A stretch of DNA of 64,000 nucleotides, from assembly GCA_947497295.1 (NCBI GenBank), contig CANMFU010000001.1, positions 496,001 through 560,000 of the forward strand, in the 5' to 3' direction. Below, piece after piece: positions 44,512-54,862 of this stretch (the stretch's first letter is position 1; every line of letters starts with the position of its first letter). A program made the position numbers and the translations under genes. Under the pieces are notes generated by a model. It ran no database searches. It saw only the letters and a list, made by a program, of their open reading frames with translations, and was not told the origin of the DNA. The DNA is from an uncultured Roseovarius sp. Lineage in GTDB: Bacteria; Pseudomonadota; Alphaproteobacteria; Rhodobacterales; Rhodobacteraceae.

Positions 44512-44697
44512 ATGTGGCGATTGGCCGGTATTTTGCATCTTTTCATCGGATCGACCCTTGCGGGCAGTGCTATCGTTGCTGGGCTCGTCATGGGATATGA
44601 TGACATGAACGGTGTTCTGATCGCCGCAGCGCTTGGATTTGTTATCAGCTTTCCAGTGACGTGGCTGATTGCGCGCCAGTTGTGGGAGAATCGCTAA
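44512..44697 (+). CDS. Small two-TM hypothetical membrane protein
   Basis: 61 aa MWRLAGILHLFIGSTLAGSAIVAGLVMGYDDMNGVLIAAALGFVISFPVTWLIARQLWENR. Confidence 0.7.
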   Translation: MWRLAGILHLFIGSTLAGSAIVAGLVMGYDDMNGVLIAAALGFVISFPVTWLIARQLWENR

Positions 44698-45305
44698 TAG
44701 CGCGCGGCCCGGTCACGCGGTCCTATTAAATTGACAGCCGCGCCCGCTCGGTTACCAGAGCGCGTAGCGAGCCGAGGCTGCATATCCAGATAAAGATGTA
44801 CAGTACGTGTGTGTTTCGGACCGCTTCGCGCGCTATGATAGCGAGTGCGACAGCGATATTGCTGGGCGCACCTGCCATGGCGCAACAGCAGGTTGTGATG
44901 ATCATAGCGACGGTAAATTACGCACCTGCCCATCTGGCGCCCTCGGTGGCAGATGTCGGGATTCGCCGCAACGTGTCACATGAGAATTAGTGCCCCGCAG
45001 GTTCGCAGCCTATTTCAGTCGAAGGGGTCTACCAGCTGCGGCAGGGCCAAATCGCGACCAGAACTACCAGCAGGCGATGAAGCATTTAGCGCCGCGTGTG
45101 CGCCATAGCAATGTGCGCCATCACTGTGCGCACGGAAACTAACGGCTCGCTTGGCGCCCGAGACGGCTCGTAACGATTGAGCACACGCGGCACCGCCATT
45201 TTAGTATGAACTCCGCAAAAGGATGGTCCAACCGGATCATCCCTTTGTGTTCAAGCGGAGGCTTCTCAACCGGTCAAACGGTCATAGCGATCGTGCAAAC
45301 GCAAA

Positions 45306-45333
45306 CCGCCCCAAACCGGTGTGGAAGGGGCGG
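45306..45333. terminator. GC-rich hairpin downstream of the bactofilin gene
   Basis: CCGCCCC...GGGGCGG inverted repeat, no clear T-tract. Confidence 0.35.
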
Positions 45334-45376
45334 CGGATCTAACTATGGTGTGGCGTAAGTCGAACCAGCGGGCGAA

Positions 45377-45889
45377 TCAGCTGGATTTTGGCTCGGCCGG
45401 TTTTGCCTCAGGCGCCTTGCCTTTGGGGTTCAGCGGGTCGTCCTGACGCTGAACCGAACCCTCAAAATGGGCGCCGGATTCAATCGCGATTGTCTTGTGA
45501 ATGATGTCGCCTTCGACCCGCGCTGTCGAAGTCAGGCGCACCTTGAGACCGCGCACGCGGCCTACGATGCGGCCATTGATCACCACATCATCGGCAATCA
45601 CTTCGCCCTTGATCGTGGCTGTTTCTCCGATGGTCAGCAGATGGGCGCGAATATCACCCTCGACGACGCCTTCGACCTGAATGTCGCCGGTTGTCTTCAT
45701 GTTACCAGTGACGTGCAGGTCCGAGGACAGCACGGACGCCGGAGGCTTTGCTTTGGGTGCCGCTGCCTTGAAGTCGCCGCCCTGAGGTACCGCAGGCTTG
45801 GGGGCGTCCAGAGGCTTGTCATAGCCTGCCGGCTTGGGCGCGTCGCCCTTCTGCGGGCCAGGTTCGTTGATTTTGCTCTTAGAAAACAT
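45377..45889 (-). CDS. Bactofilin (polymer-forming cytoskeletal protein)
   Basis: LSSDLHVTGNMKTTGDIQVEGVVEGDIRAHLLTIGETATIKGEVIADDVVINGRIVG repeat core. Confidence 0.92.
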   Translation of the reverse strand: MFSKSKINEPGPQKGDAPKPAGYDKPLDAPKPAVPQGGDFKAAAPKAKPPASVLSSDLHVTGNMKTTGDIQVEGVVEGDIRAHLLTIGETATIKGEVIADDVVINGRIVGRVRGLKVRLTSTARVEGDIIHKTIAIESGAHFEGSVQRQDDPLNPKGKAPEAKPAEPKSS

Positions 45890-47228
45890 TTCTACCAGCC
45901 TTGATGAATGTCATTGCGTTGATGGCCTTGCCGTCCACCCTGATTTCATAGTGTAGATGGGTGCCGGTGGATCGTCCAGAGTTTCCCATATCACCGATAT
46001 GATCCCCACGCGAGACCCTTTGCCCCTTCTTCACGCGGATTTTCGATTGATGCGCATAACGCGTCTCAATTCCAAAGGCATGCTTGATTTTGACCAGCCG
46101 TCCATAGCCGGACAGCCAGCCTGCATGCGTGACCACGCCATCGGCGGTGGCATAGATCGGCGAGCCATGGTCGCCGGCCATATCGGTACCGCTATGCATG
46201 CGGCCCCAGCGCTGACCGAAGCCAGATGTGTAGCGAAACGCACCCTTGAGGGGCAGCGCAAACGGCGCCTTTTCGGCGGCGATGCGATAAAGGTTCAGGC
46301 GGTCCAGCTGGTTGAGCAGACGATTGGCGCGCAGGGCATCGGGGGAAGGTGCTTCACCGCGCGTGGAGAAGCTGAGCGGCATCAGGGGACCACCCTGGCC
46401 GGAATAGCCCTTGCGCACGGTGTTCAGAATGGTGTCTGTGCTCATCCCGGCAGAGCGGAACATCTTGTCCAGCGGCTCGACCGAGATGGTCATCGCATCC
46501 TCAAGCTGGCGGAATATCTGATCGTTCTGATCCTGCATCAGGCGAATCTGGTGCTGCATCTCGTCGGCTTGCGTCAGCGCATCCTGTGCATCAGCAGTGA
46601 TCTGATCGCGCTCGGCGGCGGTTTCAGCCAGCGCCTGTGTCAGGAAGTCGATGGCGTTACCGGCCGCGCCGTTGCCGGAGGACAAGGCATCGCCGTCACC
46701 AGATGTCTCAAGCTCGGCCGTCAGGGTATCGGCCTTGCCGCGGGCATCGTCGCGCTCATGCATGGTGCGGCGCAGCGTGGACTGGATCACGCCGATGCCG
46801 GTCTCCATCTCGCGGCGGCGCGTCTCGGAGGCCAGTAGTTCCGACTGCATGACGGAAATCTGTTCCAGCGCCGAGTTGAAGCGCTCTTGCGCCTCGCGGG
46901 CCTCAATGGCGCGTTTGTCACGTTCACTGCTCAGATCGTTCAGGCGGCTTTCATAGGTGCGTTGATCACGCTTGGCCTGTTCGCGGAAATTGCCAGATCC
47001 GATGCTGTCCATCAGCAGGATAGCAGTTGCGATGATCGACCACGCAACAATCAGCGACACGCCTGTGAAGGCGACCAGCTGAGTCGCTGGCCGAAGCCGG
47101 ATAAAGCGGGTGTCGGTATCGGAGCGCAGAAAGACCCGGCGTTCGGGAAAATGGCGTTCCAGAAAAGAATGTACTTTTATTGCGATCAGTGTACGCAAGT
47201 GTCCCGTCCTCAGATTATCCGTGTCCAT
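45879..47228 (-). CDS. M23 family metallopeptidase with N-terminal TM and coiled coil
   Basis: HSGTDMAGDHGSPIYATADGVVTHAGWLSGYGRLVKIKHAFGIETRYAHQ...GTHLHYEIRVDG; start chosen at MDTDNLRTG. Confidence 0.9.
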   Translation of the reverse strand: MDTDNLRTGHLRTLIAIKVHSFLERHFPERRVFLRSDTDTRFIRLRPATQLVAFTGVSLIVAWSIIATAILLMDSIGSGNFREQAKRDQRTYESRLNDLSSERDKRAIEAREAQERFNSALEQISVMQSELLASETRRREMETGIGVIQSTLRRTMHERDDARGKADTLTAELETSGDGDALSSGNGAAGNAIDFLTQALAETAAERDQITADAQDALTQADEMQHQIRLMQDQNDQIFRQLEDAMTISVEPLDKMFRSAGMSTDTILNTVRKGYSGQGGPLMPLSFSTRGEAPSPDALRANRLLNQLDRLNLYRIAAEKAPFALPLKGAFRYTSGFGQRWGRMHSGTDMAGDHGSPIYATADGVVTHAGWLSGYGRLVKIKHAFGIETRYAHQSKIRVKKGQRVSRGDHIGDMGNSGRSTGTHLHYEIRVDGKAINAMTFIKAGRNVF

Positions 47229-47517
47229 CCCAACGTGGCGCACATTCTTGAGGGTCGCGGCGCCTTGAGGTTTTTGCTTAGACAGAGCGTGGGCCATGAG
47301 CAACAGTTTTGGACTTTCCGGGCCCGGGAAGCGCACGAAAGGCCAAGAAACGGCAGATTACCGCCGATTTGCAACCATCTGGGCAGAGAACTGCATGTTT
47401 TGTCTGCGCCCAGATGTCGCAGTCGCTGTGGCGTGGCGCATCATTGGACGGTCCGCATTTGTAGGACAGGTGGCGATTCTGGGTATTTTTGACCAAGAAA
47501 AAGCTCAGCTGGATATG

Positions 47518-48000
47518 CTATTGCGATGAAGGTCTCTGCAGCTCGGCGCGGGCCGCTTCCAGCACTTCCTGGGCGTGGCCGGGCACCTTGACCTTGCGCC
47601 AGACCCGCGCGACCCGGCCGTCTGCACCGATCAGGAAGGTGGCGCGCTCAATCCCCATGAAGGTTTTTCCGTACATCTTCTTTTCAACCCAGACACCGTA
47701 ATCCTCGCAGGCAGCGGCATGCTCGTCCGAAGCGAGCGGCACTGTCAGGTCGTGTTTTTCCCGAAATTTTTCATGCTTGGCGATGGAATCTTTGGAGATG
47801 CCGATGACGTGCGCGCCAATCTGGTCGAATTCGGGCGCAAGGGCGGTGAAATCCAGCGCCTCGCGGGTGCAGCCTGACGTGTCGTCTCGGGGGTAGAAGA
47901 ACAGAACGACAGGCGCGCCGCGCAGCGCGCTAAGCTGAATTTCGCCGCTGCCGGTGGTGGGAAGGGTGAAATCGGGGGCAAAGTCAGAGATATCGGTCAT
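47518..48000 (-). CDS. bcp: Peroxiredoxin (Bcp/PrxQ type)
   Basis: MTDISDFAPDFTLPTTGSGEIQLSALRGAPVVLFFYPRDDTSGCTREALDF. Confidence 0.93.
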   Translation of the reverse strand: MTDISDFAPDFTLPTTGSGEIQLSALRGAPVVLFFYPRDDTSGCTREALDFTALAPEFDQIGAHVIGISKDSIAKHEKFREKHDLTVPLASDEHAAACEDYGVWVEKKMYGKTFMGIERATFLIGADGRVARVWRKVKVPGHAQEVLEAARAELQRPSSQ

Positions 48001-48129
48001 GAGCTGTCCTTGGTCATGGCGGTGTTGGTGATATACTAACCTAGTGCGGGCCGTAGGAAAGGGACGCATCGCGAAGAATGACCGCGATACTTTTAAGAGA
48101 GGCGCGCCGATAAGCCTCCGCAGGAGCAG

Positions 48130-51100
48130 ATGAGCGAGACAGGTTCCCAGCCGCCAAGCGCGGATGCACAGACGCACGATGCCCATGCGCATCGCGCGCG
48201 GCGGCGGCGCAGGCGACGCAAGGCAGGACTGTGGTCGCTGCTGAGCATGACCGCGCTGGCCGGTGTGGCGGCGCTGTTCGTACTGTCCTATCTGGGCGCG
48301 CCCGTTGCAGTACCCGATTGGCTGCGGGCGCGCATCACCGATCGGATCAACAGCCAGACGGGTGCGTTGCAGGTCGAGCTGGGCCAGATGGTGGTTGTCA
48401 TCGAAGAAGGCTGGACTCCGCGGCTGGCCTTGCGAGCGGTGACGCTGCGTGGCCCGGACCAGCGCGTGATCGCTACGCTCGGTGAATTGGGCGGCACCTT
48501 TGCGCTGCGCCCCTTGTTGCAGGGGCAGGTGCAGCCTCGGGGGATCCGGTTGTCGGGCCTGCAGGTCCACTTGCGGCGGGATGATAAGGGAGGCATGGGC
48601 GTCCAGTTGGGCGCGGACATGGGGATGGGCGGCGGCGCGGCGCGGCCGCGCGATGTGCCGTCTCTGATTGCACAGATCGACGCGGCACTGGAGCGCCCGG
48701 CGCTGGCATCACTGGGTCATGTGCGCGCTGATAATATGACGCTGCGCTATGAGGACGCGCGCACTGGCCGGGCCTGGACGGTGGATGGTGGCAAGGTGGC
48801 GGTCACACATGAGGGCGGCGTTTTGCGGGCGCGCGGTGATTTCAGCGTGCTTGGCGCGCGGTCCTATCCCAGCACGCTGGAGTTCAATTTCTCCAGCCGG
48901 GTTGGCAGCACGGCGGCGCAATTGGGCCTGAATTTCACGGATCTGCCTGCGGGTGAAGTGGCGATGCAATCGCCGGCGTTGGCAGTGCTGGATGCGCTGG
49001 ACGCGCCGATTTCAGGCGCGCTGCGCGCCCGGCTTGATGATCAGGGGCGTCTGGGGCCTCTGAACGCGACACTGCAAATTGGCCAAGGTGTGCTGCAACC
49101 AAATCCGGCGACCAAGCCTATCGCCTTTGATGCTGCGCGCGCATATTTCACCTACGATCCGGCGGGCCAGAAAATCGAGATCGGGACGCTGTCCGTAGAC
49201 AGCAAATGGGTCAAGGCCAGCGCCGAGGGAACCGCGCATCTGGTTGGCGGCACCGATGGCTGGCCGGATGAATTTCTGGCGCAATTGCGCGTCAGCGACA
49301 TTACTGCCGATCCAGCCGATTTATATAAGGAATCGGTTCATGTGGACAGTGCCGCGCTGGATCTGCGGCTGCGGCTGGATCCGTTTCATCTGAGCATCGG
49401 CCAATTGAGCCTGTCCGATCAGGGACGCCATCTGGTGCTGGGCGGCGAGCTGCGCGGCAGCGATGCGGGCTGGGATCTGGCGCTGGATGGGCGGCTGGAT
49501 GGGATTGACCGCGCCCGGCTGATGCAGCTCTGGCCCGAAACAGCGGTTCCGAAAACGCGCAGATGGGTGGATGAGAACGTGCAGACCGCTGAGTTGCGCA
49601 ACATTGATATGGCGGTTCGGATGCGCCCGCAGCGGGCACCCCAGGTTGCCCTGTCCTTTGATTTCGAGGCGCTCAAAACTCGTTTTATGAAACAGATGCC
49701 GATGATCGAGGGTATGTCGGGCAAGGCGGTGCTGGTGGGCAAACGCTTTGCCATCGAGGCCGAAACGGGACGCGTTGAGGCGCCGCAGGACGGGTACATC
49801 GACATTACCGGCACCAGCTTTGTCGTGCCGGATATTACTATCAAGAAGGGTCCGGCGGAGGTGGCCGTGCGCACCGACAGCACCATCACCGCCGCGCTTT
49901 CGCTGATCGACGAAGAGCCGTTCCGCTTCCTCAGCAAACAGGATCGTCCCGTAACGTTGGCGCAAGGGCGCGCGAATGTAGCAGCAGACCTGAGTTTTCC
50001 ATTGATCCGGAAGTTGAAAACCAAAGATGTGCGCGTTGCGGTTGCTGGCGAGCTGTCTGATCTGCGCAGTGATGTCCTGGTGCCCGGACGCATTCTGACG
50101 GCAGACACGCTGGATCTGCGTCTGGCGGAGGGCCAGCTGCGCATTGGCGGTGATGGACAGCTGGACGGTGTGCCTTTTAACGGTCACTGGACTGCGGCGC
50201 TTGGTCCCGAGGCGCAGGGCAGCCGTGTTGAAGGCACGATCCTGCTGAGCCAAGACTTTGCAGATGTGTTCGGTATCGGGCTGCCGCCGGGCAGCTTTAC
50301 CGGCAGCGCACCGGGACAGATAACTGTAGATCTGGGACCGGGGAACGCGGCAGAGTTTGCGCTGACCTCGGATCTGGCGGGCTTGAGCCTGTCCTTGCCT
50401 CAGCTGAACTGGAGCCTGCCGCGCAATGCGAAGGGTGCGCTGGAGGTGCGGGGCAGGCTGGGTACGCCGCCGCAGATCGACCGGCTGTCGCTGGATGCGC
50501 CGGGGCTGAATGCGCTGGGCAGCGTGACGTTGACGCCGGGCGGGCAGCTGGGGCGCGCGCTGTTTTCGCGGGTTCAGGTCGGCGGCTGGCTGGATGCGCC
50601 GGTGGCGCTGGTCGGGCGTGGCAAGGGGGCAGCGCCCCGTATCGAGGTGACAGGCGGTAGCGTTGATCTGCGCCGCGCCGATCTGTCCAGCGGTGGAGGC
50701 GGCGCAAACACTGGCGGGCCGGTGTCGCTGGCGCTGGACCGGCTGACTGTGTCCGATACGCTGGCGCTGACGGGCTTCCGCGCCAATCTGGATCTGGCAC
50801 GCGGCGTTGACGGTAGTTTCACCGGCCGCGTCAACGGCGGAGCGCCCATTCGCGGTCAGATCGTACCGCAGGCCGGGCGCAGCGCATTCCGCATCACCAC
50901 CACCGATGCGGGCGGCGTTCTGGGCGCTGCTGGCTTGCTCAAGCATGCGCGCGGCGGCGAAATGGAGCTGCTTTTGACGCCTGCGGGCGCGCCCGGCATC
51001 TATGACGGCCAGCTGACGGGCGCCGACATCTGGCTGACCGATGCCCCAGCGATGGCGGCACTGCTAAGCGCGCTCAGCGTCGTCGGTTTGCTGGAGCAGA

Positions 51101-51552
51101 TGTCGGGCAATGGCATCCATTTCAGCGATGTCGACGCACGTTTCCGGCTGGGACCCGAGAGGTTGACGCTGTATTCGGGCAGCGCGGTGGGGGCATCCAT
51201 GGGCATTTCGATGGACGGCTATTATTACCTTGGCGCCAAGCAGATGGATATGCAGGGCGTCGTGTCGCCGCTCTATGTGGTGAATGCGATCGGTGCGATG
51301 TTCACGCGGCGCGGCGAAGGGTTGGTGGGGGTGAACTACACCCTCAAGGGGCCTGCCGCATCACCGTCGGTCGGGGTCAATCCGCTGTCGTTGTTGACAC
51401 CCGGCATGTTCCGAGAGATTTTCCGCCGCGCACCGCCGCAGCCGCCAAAACGCGCTTCAACTCAAGGAGTGGCGCCAGAGGGCGGACGGGATACAGCAGC
51501 GCCGCCGCCGGTTCAGAAACCCATGGATCGCGGGCGCGTAAATCGCCGGTGA
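48130..51552 (+). CDS. AsmA-like/DUF3971 (YhdP family) large envelope protein
   Basis: 1140 aa; N-terminal TM, long beta-rich AsmA/TamB-like repeats, C-terminal LTLYSGSAVGASMGISMDGYYYLGAKQMDMQGVVSPLYVVNAIG. Confidence 0.85.
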   Translation: MSETGSQPPSADAQTHDAHAHRARRRRRRRKAGLWSLLSMTALAGVAALFVLSYLGAPVAVPDWLRARITDRINSQTGALQVELGQMVVVIEEGWTPRLALRAVTLRGPDQRVIATLGELGGTFALRPLLQGQVQPRGIRLSGLQVHLRRDDKGGMGVQLGADMGMGGGAARPRDVPSLIAQIDAALERPALASLGHVRADNMTLRYEDARTGRAWTVDGGKVAVTHEGGVLRARGDFSVLGARSYPSTLEFNFSSRVGSTAAQLGLNFTDLPAGEVAMQSPALAVLDALDAPISGALRARLDDQGRLGPLNATLQIGQGVLQPNPATKPIAFDAARAYFTYDPAGQKIEIGTLSVDSKWVKASAEGTAHLVGGTDGWPDEFLAQLRVSDITADPADLYKESVHVDSAALDLRLRLDPFHLSIGQLSLSDQGRHLVLGGELRGSDAGWDLALDGRLDGIDRARLMQLWPETAVPKTRRWVDENVQTAELRNIDMAVRMRPQRAPQVALSFDFEALKTRFMKQMPMIEGMSGKAVLVGKRFAIEAETGRVEAPQDGYIDITGTSFVVPDITIKKGPAEVAVRTDSTITAALSLIDEEPFRFLSKQDRPVTLAQGRANVAADLSFPLIRKLKTKDVRVAVAGELSDLRSDVLVPGRILTADTLDLRLAEGQLRIGGDGQLDGVPFNGHWTAALGPEAQGSRVEGTILLSQDFADVFGIGLPPGSFTGSAPGQITVDLGPGNAAEFALTSDLAGLSLSLPQLNWSLPRNAKGALEVRGRLGTPPQIDRLSLDAPGLNALGSVTLTPGGQLGRALFSRVQVGGWLDAPVALVGRGKGAAPRIEVTGGSVDLRRADLSSGGGGANTGGPVSLALDRLTVSDTLALTGFRANLDLARGVDGSFTGRVNGGAPIRGQIVPQAGRSAFRITTTDAGGVLGAAGLLKHARGGEMELLLTPAGAPGIYDGQLTGADIWLTDAPAMAALLSALSVVGLLEQMSGNGIHFSDVDARFRLGPERLTLYSGSAVGASMGISMDGYYYLGAKQMDMQGVVSPLYVVNAIGAMFTRRGEGLVGVNYTLKGPAASPSVGVNPLSLLTPGMFREIFRRAPPQPPKRASTQGVAPEGGRDTAAPPPVQKPMDRGRVNRR

Positions 51553-51580
51553 CGGATAGCAAAAACAAGACAGAGGCGCC

Positions 51581-52633
51581 ATGAAGCTGAGCGATTTCGA
51601 CTATGACCTGCCCGAGGCGCTGATCGCCACGCGGCCCGCCCGCCCGCGCAGTTCTGCCCGGCTGCTGGTGGCGCAAGGCGCGGATATAACGGATGCGCAC
51701 GTCTGCGATTTGCCGGACTGGCTGCGCGTCGGCGACCGGCTGGTGCTGAACGACACCCGCGTTATCCCTGCGCGTCTGACCGGCCTGCGCCGCCGAACCG
51801 GTGCGCAAGGTCTGACCGAGGCCCGCATCGAGGTGACGCTTCTGGAGCCGCGCGCAGACGGCACATGGTCCGCGATGGTCAAGCCGCTGAAAAAGCTGGA
51901 TTTGGATGAGGCCGTGGTATTCTCTGACATATTCTCGGCCACGTTGGAGGGCAAAGAGGATGGGCTGGCGCAGCTGCGCTTTAACCTGACTGGCGATAAT
52001 TTCGATGCAGCATTGTCTGAGGCGGGCGCGATGCCACTGCCGCCCTACATTGCCGCGCGCCGCGCCGCTGATGCCGCCGACAAGGATGATTATCAAACCG
52101 TCTGGGCGCGCTATTCCGGCGCTGTCGCGGCCCCCACGGCATCACTGCATTTCGACGACGCGTTGCTTGGGGCGATGGCGGTTAGGGGCGTTGAATTTAC
52201 GTATGTCACATTGCATGTTGGCGCAGGTACGTTCCTGCCGGTCAAGGTGGATGACGTGACCACCCACAAGATGCACGCCGAATGGGGCGAGGTGACGCCG
52301 CAGGCCGCAGCCGAGATCGCAGCGACACAGGCCGCTGGCGGGCGCATCATACCCGTTGGAACCACCGCGCTGCGCCTGATCGAAAGCGCGGCGCAGGCGA
52401 CCGGCGCCATCGCCCCATGGCAGGGCACGACCGATATTTTCATCTACCCCGGTTTTCGATTTCGCATCACAGATGCATTGATGACGAATTTTCATCTGCC
52501 GAAATCGACGCTGATGATGCTGGTCTCTGCATTGATGGGGCAGGAGACGCTTGCCGAGATCTATGCCCACGCGGTCGCCCAAAAATACAGATTTTTTTCG
52601 TACGGCGATGCATCGCTGTTGATCCCGCGCTGA
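51581..52633 (+). CDS. queA: S-adenosylmethionine:tRNA ribosyltransferase-isomerase
   Basis: [60 protein letters not shown]. Confidence 0.96.
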   Translation: MKLSDFDYDLPEALIATRPARPRSSARLLVAQGADITDAHVCDLPDWLRVGDRLVLNDTRVIPARLTGLRRRTGAQGLTEARIEVTLLEPRADGTWSAMVKPLKKLDLDEAVVFSDIFSATLEGKEDGLAQLRFNLTGDNFDAALSEAGAMPLPPYIAARRAADAADKDDYQTVWARYSGAVAAPTASLHFDDALLGAMAVRGVEFTYVTLHVGAGTFLPVKVDDVTTHKMHAEWGEVTPQAAAEIAATQAAGGRIIPVGTTALRLIESAAQATGAIAPWQGTTDIFIYPGFRFRITDALMTNFHLPKSTLMMLVSALMGQETLAEIYAHAVAQKYRFFSYGDASLLIPR

Positions 52634-52738
52634 AACACTGCCAATGGCGGCGTCTATGCTGTGATGATCGTCGCTAACGGGCGCGATGGGCAGCGGGCAC
52701 TGTGGCAGGTTGCGTCTTGGCAGCCAGGGAGAGATGCG

Positions 52739-54028
52739 ATGATCAAGGTTCTGTCCGGTGCATGGGCACTGCTGTTCGGGATGATGCTGCTTCAGGTCGG
52801 AAACGGCATGCAGGGCACGCTATTGGGTATCCGGGGCGAAATCGAAGGATTTACCACCTTCGAAATGTCGCTGGTCATGTCGGGCTATTTCGTCGGCTTT
52901 CTTTTCGGATCACGCATGGCGCCCGAGATGATCCGCCGGGTGGGCCATGTGCGGGTGTTTGCCGCGCTGGGCAGCATGATCTCATCGGTGATGCTGCTCT
53001 ATCCGACATGGACGGACCCGTGGGCGTGGGGCATCGCGCGGATCCTGATCGGATTTTGCTTTTCGGGGGTGTATGTCACTGCCGAAAGCTGGCTGAACAA
53101 CGCCTCCAGCAATGAAAATCGCGGCAAGGCACTGTCGCTTTACATGATCGTGCAGATGATCGGCATCGTGTCTGCGCAGGCGCTGTTGATCGTGGCCGAT
53201 CCGGGTGGATTTATCCTGTTCATCATTCCGTCGGTGCTTATCTCGATCTCATTCGCGCCGATTTTGCTGTCAATCAGCCCGACGCCTGCGTTCGATACGA
53301 CCAAACCGATGACGTTGATGCAAATGTACCGCACATCACCGCTGGGCTGCGTGGGAATGTTTCTGCTGGGCGGCGTCTTTTCGGCGCAGTTCGGCATGGG
53401 CGCGGTTTACGGCGGCAAGGCGGGGCTGAGCGTGGGCGAGATTTCGGCCTTTGTGTCGTCGTTTTACGTTGGCGCCCTGATCATCCAATATCCGCTGGGC
53501 TGGCTGTCCGACAAGATGGATCGGCGTCTGCTGATCCTGATCGTCTCGGCAGGGGTGGCGATCGGGGCGCTTGTCGCGATGCTGTTTGGCACGTTCTTCT
53601 TCGTGCTGCTGTCTGCAGCCTTTGTTGTCGGCGGTCTGTCTAACCCTCTCTATTCATTGCTGATTGCGTACACTAATGATTTTTTGCAGCACGAAGACAT
53701 GGCCGCGGCCGCGGGCGGGCTGATCTTTATCAATGGGCTGGGCGCGATTGCCGGCCCGCTGATCACCGGCTGGATGATGGGCGTCATGGGGCCCAGTGGC
53801 TTTTTCCTCTACATCGCCGTTTTGGGCGCAGCGATGGCCCTGTACGCCGCATATCGCATGACGCAACGCCCGACTCACGTCATCGATCCGACCGATACCT
53901 TCACCACGGTCATGCCGTCCTCGTCGCCCGTCGCTGTCGCGATGGCACAGGAATATGCCATCGATATCGCGCAGGAGCAGGAAGATGCCGCAGACGAGGT
54001 TGCCGGTGTGCGCGCTGCCGAAGCCTGA
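52739..54028 (+). CDS. MFS transporter
   Basis: Start chosen at MIKVLSGAWALLFGMMLLQVGNG; multiple TM segments. Confidence 0.88.
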   Translation: MIKVLSGAWALLFGMMLLQVGNGMQGTLLGIRGEIEGFTTFEMSLVMSGYFVGFLFGSRMAPEMIRRVGHVRVFAALGSMISSVMLLYPTWTDPWAWGIARILIGFCFSGVYVTAESWLNNASSNENRGKALSLYMIVQMIGIVSAQALLIVADPGGFILFIIPSVLISISFAPILLSISPTPAFDTTKPMTLMQMYRTSPLGCVGMFLLGGVFSAQFGMGAVYGGKAGLSVGEISAFVSSFYVGALIIQYPLGWLSDKMDRRLLILIVSAGVAIGALVAMLFGTFFFVLLSAAFVVGGLSNPLYSLLIAYTNDFLQHEDMAAAAGGLIFINGLGAIAGPLITGWMMGVMGPSGFFLYIAVLGAAMALYAAYRMTQRPTHVIDPTDTFTTVMPSSSPVAVAMAQEYAIDIAQEQEDAADEVAGVRAAEA

Positions 54029-54146
54029 TGTGCGCATAAGCCCCGCGTGAGCGAAATGTTGCGTTTGAAGTATTACTTTACTGTTAAGAATATGCGCGCG
54101 CGGGTACCCTAAGATCATCGGCATTGGTCACAAAAGGAGCAGACCT

Positions 54147-54731
54147 GTGGTAGATCCAGACAGCGTGTTGAAATTCTGGCTCGACGACGTGGGCGAGGTC
54201 GGTTGGTATGCTCAGTCGGATGCGCTGGATGACAGTATTCGCGACAAGTTTGGGGAGGCTTGGGAAAAGGCCCGGACAGGCCATTTCGGCCTGTGGCTGA
54301 CCTATCCGACAGGTGCGCTGGCCTACATCATCCTGATGGACCAGTTCCCGCGCAATATGTTCCGCGGCAAGGCTGACAGCTTTGCGACTGATCGGGACGG
54401 CATCGCCGCTGCCAAGGTCGCCATTGACCGCAAATGGGATATGGCAATTGACGAACCCGCACGCCAGTTTTTCTATCTGCCGTTGATGCACTCGGAAAAC
54501 TTGCCTGATCAGGACCGCTGCATTCGTCTTATCTGCGAGCGCATGCCTGAAACAGGGTCGGGGACGTTGCTGCATGCGCGCGCGCATCGCGAAGTGATCC
54601 GTGAATTTGGCCGGTTCCCCTATCGCAATGAGGCGCTTGGCCGCAAATCGACTTTGCCCGAAATAGCCTATCTCAAGGCTGGAGCCTACGCGCATACGCT
54701 GCGCCAGTTGCAGCAAAAGGACGCTGCCTGA
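54147..54731 (+). CDS. DUF924 family protein
   Basis: VLKFWLDDVGEVGWYAQSDALDDSIRDKFGEAW...ILMDQFPRNMFRG. Confidence 0.88.
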   Translation: MVDPDSVLKFWLDDVGEVGWYAQSDALDDSIRDKFGEAWEKARTGHFGLWLTYPTGALAYIILMDQFPRNMFRGKADSFATDRDGIAAAKVAIDRKWDMAIDEPARQFFYLPLMHSENLPDQDRCIRLICERMPETGSGTLLHARAHREVIREFGRFPYRNEALGRKSTLPEIAYLKAGAYAHTLRQLQQKDAA

Positions 54732-54788
54732 CGGAATGGCCCTTCCGTCATGACGCGGCGCCGCATCCGGCAACGGATGCGGCGTTTT
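54731..54788 (+). terminator. Tandem hairpins, the second a Rho-independent-type terminator
   Basis: GACGGAA-TGGCCC-TTCCGTC then CGCCGCATCCG-GCAA-CGGATGCGGCG-TTTTCGTTTTG. Confidence 0.75.
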
Positions 54789-54862
54789 CGTTTTGTTGAT
54801 GCGTTGTGCAACAGCCCAAAACGCTCTAGCATCGACTGGAACCCAGCATCCCGGAGACGCAT

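Noticed and set aside
49321-50946. 541-aa minus-strand ORF opposite the AsmA-like gene
   Set aside because: Antisense shadow ORF, Gln/Arg/His-rich, no domain features
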